A DNA stretch of 64,000 nucleotides from Paraburkholderia sp. BL25I1N1 (GTDB taxonomy: Bacteria; Pseudomonadota; Gammaproteobacteria; Burkholderiales; Burkholderiaceae), in contig NZ_PVZB01000014.1 of the NCBI RefSeq assembly GCF_003002025.1, forward strand, positions 62,001-126,000, read 5' to 3'. Under the pieces are notes generated by a model. The model saw only the letters and a list, made by a program, of their open reading frames with translations. It did not search any database and was not told the origin of the DNA. How positions within the stretch are numbered: the first letter of the stretch is position 1; every line of letters begins with the position of its first letter. This document shows, piece by piece, positions 60,911-64,000 of this stretch. Made by a program: the position numbers and the translations under genes.

Positions 60911-61096
60911 CTAGCGCTTTCCCTTGGTTCGCAAGTGCGCGCGCATCATCGTCAGGATCTCGTCGACGTCAATGTGCAGATGCTTTGCGTGGGCCCTATC
61001 GGCCGTTTTGCGACGGCGTGGCGCGCATTCTGTGCACTTCGGCGACCCTGGGCGTCGCGTGCAGCCGCAGGGCTTACGGTCGGTCGTGAAAGTCAT
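60911..61096 (-). CDS. small zinc-finger-like protein
   Basis: 61 residues from ATG 61096: a CGC...CTEC arrangement (KPCGCTRRPGSPKCTECAP), four cysteines able to bind a metal, then a basic helix ending RTKGKR. The start overlaps the stop of the coiled-coil gene (ATGA). Confidence 0.6.
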   Translation of the reverse strand: MTFTTDRKPCGCTRRPGSPKCTECAPRRRKTADRAHAKHLHIDVDEILTMMRAHLRTKGKR

Positions 61097-61941
61097 TGCT
61101 GCGCCTCCCATGTGGCTTGCGGGTCTTCGCGCAGCGCTGCGCTATAGCCGTGCCAGCGCTTCGCCGCAGCGTCGATGGCCGGCATGTCGATGCGCATCGC
61201 GTTCTGAGCTTCGATCGATACCGGCACGTCGCTAAACCGTGCGGCGTCGATAGCGCTTGCGAGGGCTTGGTATTCAGCCTTGATGTCGATCAGACGCTTT
61301 GTCATCGCGTCGACGTCCGAGCGTTTCACGGCCATGATTGCGAGCCGCACGGCGCTCTCTGCCGACTTGTAGGCGGCGTCGGCCGCTTGCTGCTCCGTCT
61401 TCAGATGGTCGAGTGCCGATCGTGCCGTGTCGCGGCGGATCTCAGCGTTGGACACGGCGCGGCTATCGATGCACCGATCTGCCTCGAGGACCGCGGCACC
61501 CGCCTTCAGCATCTCAGCCAGGTTCGCGCCGCTCGCCTCAATCTCGTTATCGCGCGCAGCCGTCAGAACGTCGAGCTCGAGCTGGCGAGCGTCGACAAAG
61601 GCCTTTGCCCGCTCTACAGCGTGGCCGGCATGCGCAAGGCAGTCAGATGCCTTGCGATGCGCCTCGATCGCCTCCCGAAGAACCTCACGTTCCGCGCCCG
61701 GCTCGATCGTCGCCAGCGCCTTGGAAACCGCCTGTTCTGCCGCGAACGCAGCTGCTATGGCTGGTGTCATGGCGCCGGCGTCTGGCTGCGGCGCCGCATC
61801 CATACGTTCGCTGCGAAGGCCGGAAAACTGACTCCCGCCCAGCATGACCGACATAAAGGCGTCGCACTGCGCCGACGTCAAACGGCTGTGGTGCACCGTT
61901 CCGGAACTATCGACGATCCGGAAAATTGCTGGCTCTTGCAT
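61093..61941 (-). CDS. coiled-coil phage-island protein
   Basis: 282 residues. From about residue 60 on the sequence is Ala/Glu/Arg-rich with heptad-like spacing (AEREVLREAIEAHRKASDCLAHAGHAVERAKAF region, LDHLKTEQQAADAAYKSAESAVRLA), so a long coiled coil. The N-terminal 50 residues (IFRIVDSSGTVHHSRLTSAQ) form a small strand-rich part. Could be a tape-measure- or scaffold-like or cytoplasmic structural protein; function unknown. GGAGGG ahead of ATG 61941, right after the preceding stop. Confidence 0.65.
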   Translation of the reverse strand: MQEPAIFRIVDSSGTVHHSRLTSAQCDAFMSVMLGGSQFSGLRSERMDAAPQPDAGAMTPAIAAAFAAEQAVSKALATIEPGAEREVLREAIEAHRKASDCLAHAGHAVERAKAFVDARQLELDVLTAARDNEIEASGANLAEMLKAGAAVLEADRCIDSRAVSNAEIRRDTARSALDHLKTEQQAADAAYKSAESAVRLAIMAVKRSDVDAMTKRLIDIKAEYQALASAIDAARFSDVPVSIEAQNAMRIDMPAIDAAAKRWHGYSAALREDPQATWEAQQ

Positions 61942-62085
61942 TTAGCCCTCCGTCTGCATCTGGTGCAGAGTCACAATGAGGTTGTGATGCTGGAACGTCG
62001 CCAGCACTTCGGTAACGATCGGCCACGAGAGGTGATCGGCAAGGATGCGGCCTTCCGCGTCGCGGATCTGCCAGTAAGATTTCAT
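61942..62085 (-). CDS. 47-residue hypothetical protein
   Basis: MKSYWQIRDAEGRILADHLS continues with WPIVTEVLATFQHHNLIV and ends MQTEG. It is too short for usual gene-length cut-offs, but its ATG overlaps the upstream stop (ATGA) and its TAA is followed at once by the next ATG, so it is an integral member of the coupled operon. Confidence 0.68.
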   Translation of the reverse strand: MKSYWQIRDAEGRILADHLSWPIVTEVLATFQHHNLIVTLHQMQTEG

Positions 62086-62462
62086 TGTGTACTCCAAAGT
62101 TTTAGTGGATTGATAAGGCGCTCGAAAAATGAGTGCTTGGTGCGTTCGGCGCCTTCCAGCCGCACGGCACTATCTACGTCGATTATGATTTTGGGCGGCT
62201 CTCCGACGATCGGGCTGGGCGGGATCGCCATTGTCCCGATGATGCGCACGCGATCACCGTGGCGCAGCGTTAGGACACCCGCATAGCCAGCGCTGCTTGC
62301 TCGCGTAACGAGTCGCACGCTGACCTCATTTCCCCTTGCGTCGAGCGCTATTAGTTTTGCCCGCAGCGTTCGTTGCAGTAGGCTGCGTCGGTGCGGATCA
62401 TTGAACATCGTCCCCTCGATCGCCGCCCACATGCCGGAGTTGGTTTGGATCTCGCTCACCAC
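62082..62462 (-). CDS. hypothetical OB-fold-like protein
   Basis: 126 residues, GTG start overlapping the upstream stop. LRAKLIALDARGNEVSVRLVTR followed by YAGVLTLRHGDRVRIIGTMA and KIIIDVDSAVRL has the strand pattern of a single-stranded-DNA-binding or other OB-fold protein, but without a diagnostic motif. Proposed only as a possibility. Confidence 0.6.
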   Translation of the reverse strand: MVSEIQTNSGMWAAIEGTMFNDPHRRSLLQRTLRAKLIALDARGNEVSVRLVTRASSAGYAGVLTLRHGDRVRIIGTMAIPPSPIVGEPPKIIIDVDSAVRLEGAERTKHSFFERLINPLKLWSTQ

Positions 62463-62674
62463 TCACCTCCCATTCCGTTCAGGCGCTCTAGCACCTCGCG
62501 TGCATCTGCAATCCTCGCCTCGTTGAACTGCAAACGCTGGATTGCACCGACTAGGTACAGTAGGTAGTCGCGCTGCGTGAGCCGCTTCCATCTCTGCTGA
62601 TCGATCGTCATAGGGCGTACCTTCATCCGGGCCGCCCGCAGCTTCTCAGGCTGTGCATCACCGATCACCGTCAT
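62456..62674 (-). CDS. small basic hypothetical protein
   Basis: 72 residues: KLRAARMKVRPMTIDQQRWKRLTQRDYLL is a basic helical part, ending EVLERLNGMGGEW. Begins 47 bp past the palindrome array, the first gene beyond it on the minus strand. Confidence 0.58.
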   Translation of the reverse strand: MTVIGDAQPEKLRAARMKVRPMTIDQQRWKRLTQRDYLLYLVGAIQRLQFNEARIADAREVLERLNGMGGEW

Positions 62675-62720
62675 GCAACACCCCCACCAAAAGCGTGTGT
62701 AGATGGCATATCTAGAGGGT

Positions 62721-62846
62721 CACCGTCTGGCGGTGTAGAGAGAATCCAGAAAATGGACCTGATTGCACCGTCTGGCGGTGTAGTGGAACCGGTCTCTACA
62801 CCGTCTCCCGGTGCAATTGAGAGGCTTCCTACACCGCCTGACGGTG
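62721..62846. repeat. palindrome array 2: four sites at the 3' end of the second winged-helix gene
   Basis: Core CACCG-N5-CGGTG at 62721-62735, 62766-62780, 62799-62813 and 62832-62846; spacer TCTGG, TCTGG, TCTCC and CCTGA. Most are extended to TACACCG...CGGTGTA. Start-to-start spacing 45, 33 and 33 bp. The fourth site covers the last codons and the TAG stop of the winged-helix gene. The layout repeats that of array 1 but the sites differ. Confidence 0.88.
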
Positions 62847-63248
62847 TAAGGGCTGCGTTTTCAGATAGGCACTCCGCACAAAGCCCGCGGTCGCTCCCTG
62901 GTCGTACCCGTCGAGCTTGTCCAAACTCAACCATGTCAGTGCGTACCAACTCGCCTTGTGCGGTCTGTGGCCCTTTACCGTTTCGTGGATCAGCCCGGCT
63001 TTCAACAACTCCTGCTTCGCCCGTTGGATCGTGTCGTAGGACGTCCAGCCCCGTGGCCTCAGGTGCGCCAACGTGACGATCATTCGCCCGTTGTCGTCCC
63101 CGTGAAATTGACGGGCGATCTCCAGCAACAAGGCCTTCGCTGGGTGCGACAAGGCCAAGTACGCAGGGCTGTCGAGCACCATCCAAGGTATCGGCACGAA
63201 GCCGCCGTGATCGCGACTGGAGGAACTGTGTCGCTTCGATTTGGCCAT
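62829..63248 (-). CDS. winged-helix protein, replication-initiator-like, copy 2
   Basis: 139 residues. MAKSKRHSSSSRDHGGFVPI, then WMVLDSPAYLALSHPAKALL, RPRGWTSYDTIQRAKQELLK (recognition-helix region) and WYALTWLSLDKLDG; the C-terminal tail is short compared with copy 1. Paralogue of the protein at 50882-51361. It is preceded 3 bp upstream by another helix-turn-helix gene and then by AlpA, so the three are one regulatory/replication operon. Confidence 0.72.
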   Translation of the reverse strand: MAKSKRHSSSSRDHGGFVPIPWMVLDSPAYLALSHPAKALLLEIARQFHGDDNGRMIVTLAHLRPRGWTSYDTIQRAKQELLKAGLIHETVKGHRPHKASWYALTWLSLDKLDGYDQGATAGFVRSAYLKTQPLHRQAV

Positions 63249-63251
63249 ACA

Positions 63252-63581
63252 TCACGCGGCCTCCATCATGTCGACGAGGTCGTGCTCGCGATCGATCAGG
63301 CTGTATCGAGCAACATTGCAGTGTGCGAATCCGTCGCTATCGACTGCGGTAACGCGGTGCGAGTAGATGCAATAACCGAGTTGGATTAGTTCCTTGATGC
63401 GCTGCGCCGGGTGGCTAATGCCTTTGGCGCGCAGGGCATAGGTTGTTTGCCCATCGGCCTTGAGATATTCGAGCACGCGTTTGCATTGCGCCGCGGCCGA
63501 CATGTCTCTATGATTGACCTTGGTGGTCTTCTGGGTCGCGCTCTTGCCGGAGTTGCGGCCCTTTTCATTTGGGGTGGTCAT
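63252..63581 (-). CDS. helix-turn-helix phage-island protein
   Basis: 109 residues. Basic N-terminus (EKGRNSGKSATQKTTKVNHRD), then AAQCKRVLEYLKADGQTTYALRAKGISHPAQRIKELIQLGYCI, a winged-helix domain of the small kind used by phage regulators, ending in an acidic DLVDMMEAA. Lies between AlpA and the winged-helix gene in a coupled operon. Confidence 0.7.
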   Translation of the reverse strand: MTTPNEKGRNSGKSATQKTTKVNHRDMSAAAQCKRVLEYLKADGQTTYALRAKGISHPAQRIKELIQLGYCIYSHRVTAVDSDGFAHCNVARYSLIDREHDLVDMMEAA

Positions 63582-63590
63582 GTGTGCCCC

Positions 63591-63794
63591 CTATGCTTGG
63601 TACGCAGCCGCGCGTGACGCGAGCCAGTCGTTGAGCTGCGACTCGAAAAAGATCGTGCAGCGCGGTGACAGTTTCACCGGTCTAGGGAAGTCCGGGATGG
63701 TTTTGGCATAGCGCCAAAATGTCGAAACGCCGATGCCGAGGTGTTCGGCGGCCTTCGAGGGGCGCAGGGCGCGCCCTTGTGCTTCTGCTGACAT
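63591..63794 (-). CDS. AlpA-like excisionase/regulator
   Basis: 67 residues: LRPSKAAEHLGIGVSTFWRYAKTIPDFPRPVKLSPRCTIFFESQLNDWLASRA is the AlpA fold. AGGAG is 8 nt before ATG 63794. AlpA proteins activate excision or replication of P4- and related islands. First gene of the minus-strand operon; the palindrome at 63825 is probably in its promoter. Confidence 0.85.
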   Translation of the reverse strand: MSAEAQGRALRPSKAAEHLGIGVSTFWRYAKTIPDFPRPVKLSPRCTIFFESQLNDWLASRAAAYQA

Positions 63795-63824
63795 TCGAAA
63801 CTCCTGTTCGTATCAGGTTGTTTC

Positions 63825-63843
63825 CCAAGACAATCTGTCTTGG
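63825..63843. promoter_or_regulatory. operator-like palindrome upstream of the AlpA gene
   Basis: CCAAGACA and TGTCTTGG, 3-nt spacer, 31 bp before the start codon. Likely repressor binding site. Confidence 0.6.
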
Positions 63844-63874
63844 TTGTCAGCAGATTAAGAATCGATTCTGAGCG

Positions 63875-63894
63875 AACCGGCTAACTCAGGATTG
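63875..63894. repeat. right copy of the 20-bp direct repeat
   Basis: Identical to 58214-58233. It contains the stop codon of the gene that runs off the right edge, as expected if an element had integrated into the 3' end of that gene and restored its last codons (QS, stop). Confidence 0.65.
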
Positions 63895-64000
63895 CGGTGA
63901 GTCCGCGGCAGTCCACCAGCCTTCTATCGTAGACTCCGAGAACTTTGCGTCAGAGTCGAGTTCGTCGCAGCTAATCAAGAATTTCCCGCCGTCTCGCGGA
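63886..64000 (-). CDS. C-terminal end of a gene running off the window
   Basis: Open for 37 codons to the window edge, ending GGKFLISCDELDSDAKF and then SESTIEGWWTAADSPQS before TGA. The residue mix is protein-like, but no start or family can be seen. The stop lies in the 20-bp direct repeat. Confidence 0.4.
   Translation of the reverse strand, partial: PRDGGKFLISCDELDSDAKFSESTIEGWWTAADSPQS

Noticed and set aside
62671..63255. 194-residue minus-strand ORF over the second winged-helix gene and array
   Set aside because: Shadow frame; the palindromes give it a pseudo-repeat (PSGGV, PGDGV, PPDGA) with an 11-codon period, but the start and composition are not gene-like.
49337..64000. Complete prophage
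   Set aside because: No integrase, terminase, portal, capsid or lysis genes could be recognised in the window; only scattered tail-like and regulatory genes.

Overview
The window looks like a chromosome segment of a Paraburkholderia/Burkholderia-type betaproteobacterium. The grounds are high GC, strong GC3 bias, the order yicC-gmk-rpoZ-spoT diverging from rph-rdgB-hemW, a Burkholderia-type porin, and proteins such as PepN, Fbp and GreB that read as that group. No identification was run; this is from recognition of gene order and protein sequence.

Layout. 1-3463 is a purine-degradation run (end of xdhC, an adenine/adenosine deaminase, guanine deaminase). 3572-23067 is an aryl-polyene-type pigment/lipid cluster: one long, tightly overlapped minus-strand operon (chain-length factor, acyltransferase, two acyl carrier proteins, membrane protein, ligase-dehydratase fusion, glycosyltransferase-acyltransferase fusion, MIO ammonia lyase, thioesterase, LolA-like carrier, MMPL exporter, three ketosynthases, dehydratase, ketoreductase, two small exported proteins). 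A methyltransferase and an FAD oxidoreductase, divergently transcribed, close its distal end. The inferred flow is: the lyase makes an aryl-acrylate starter, the ligase loads it, the KS/KR/DH/ACP set extends it to a polyene, GT2/acyltransferase steps attach it to a lipid, and the exporter with the LolA-like protein moves it to the outer membrane. 23749-41018 is mostly core or accessory chromosome: a DUF4136 lipoprotein, pepN, a HigBA toxin-antitoxin pair, fbp, tRNA-Thr, a short UvrA paralogue, a LysR/aldo-keto reductase pair, a periplasmic chorismate mutase, an exonuclease/GIY-YIG fusion, a porin and greB. 41139-49281 has two identical tRNA-Arg genes and the stringent-response/nucleotide block.

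From tRNA-Ser (49337-49426) to the right edge is a mobile-element region without any integrase in view. It is built of short, overlapping phage-like genes, small DNA-binding proteins, palindromic operators and a cargo of hypothetical membrane/exported proteins. It appears composite. Two paralogous winged-helix proteins (50882-51361 and 62829-63248; 44 of 91 residues identical in an ungapped hand alignment) sit about 12 kb apart. Each gene carries, across its 3' end, an array of four palindromes with nearly the same spacing (44/33/33 and 45/33/33 bp) but different sequence. The first array lies beside a gene-free stretch of about 600 bp full of inverted and phased direct repeats. A 20-bp exact repeat (58214 and 63875) brackets a block of about 5.6 kb led by an AlpA-like gene. 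This paired initiator-plus-array arrangement is the most unusual thing in the window.

Limits: all family calls are by eye from motifs and gene context; no searches, structure predictions or statistics were run. Start codons were chosen from ribosome-binding sites and ATGA-type overlaps where visible.
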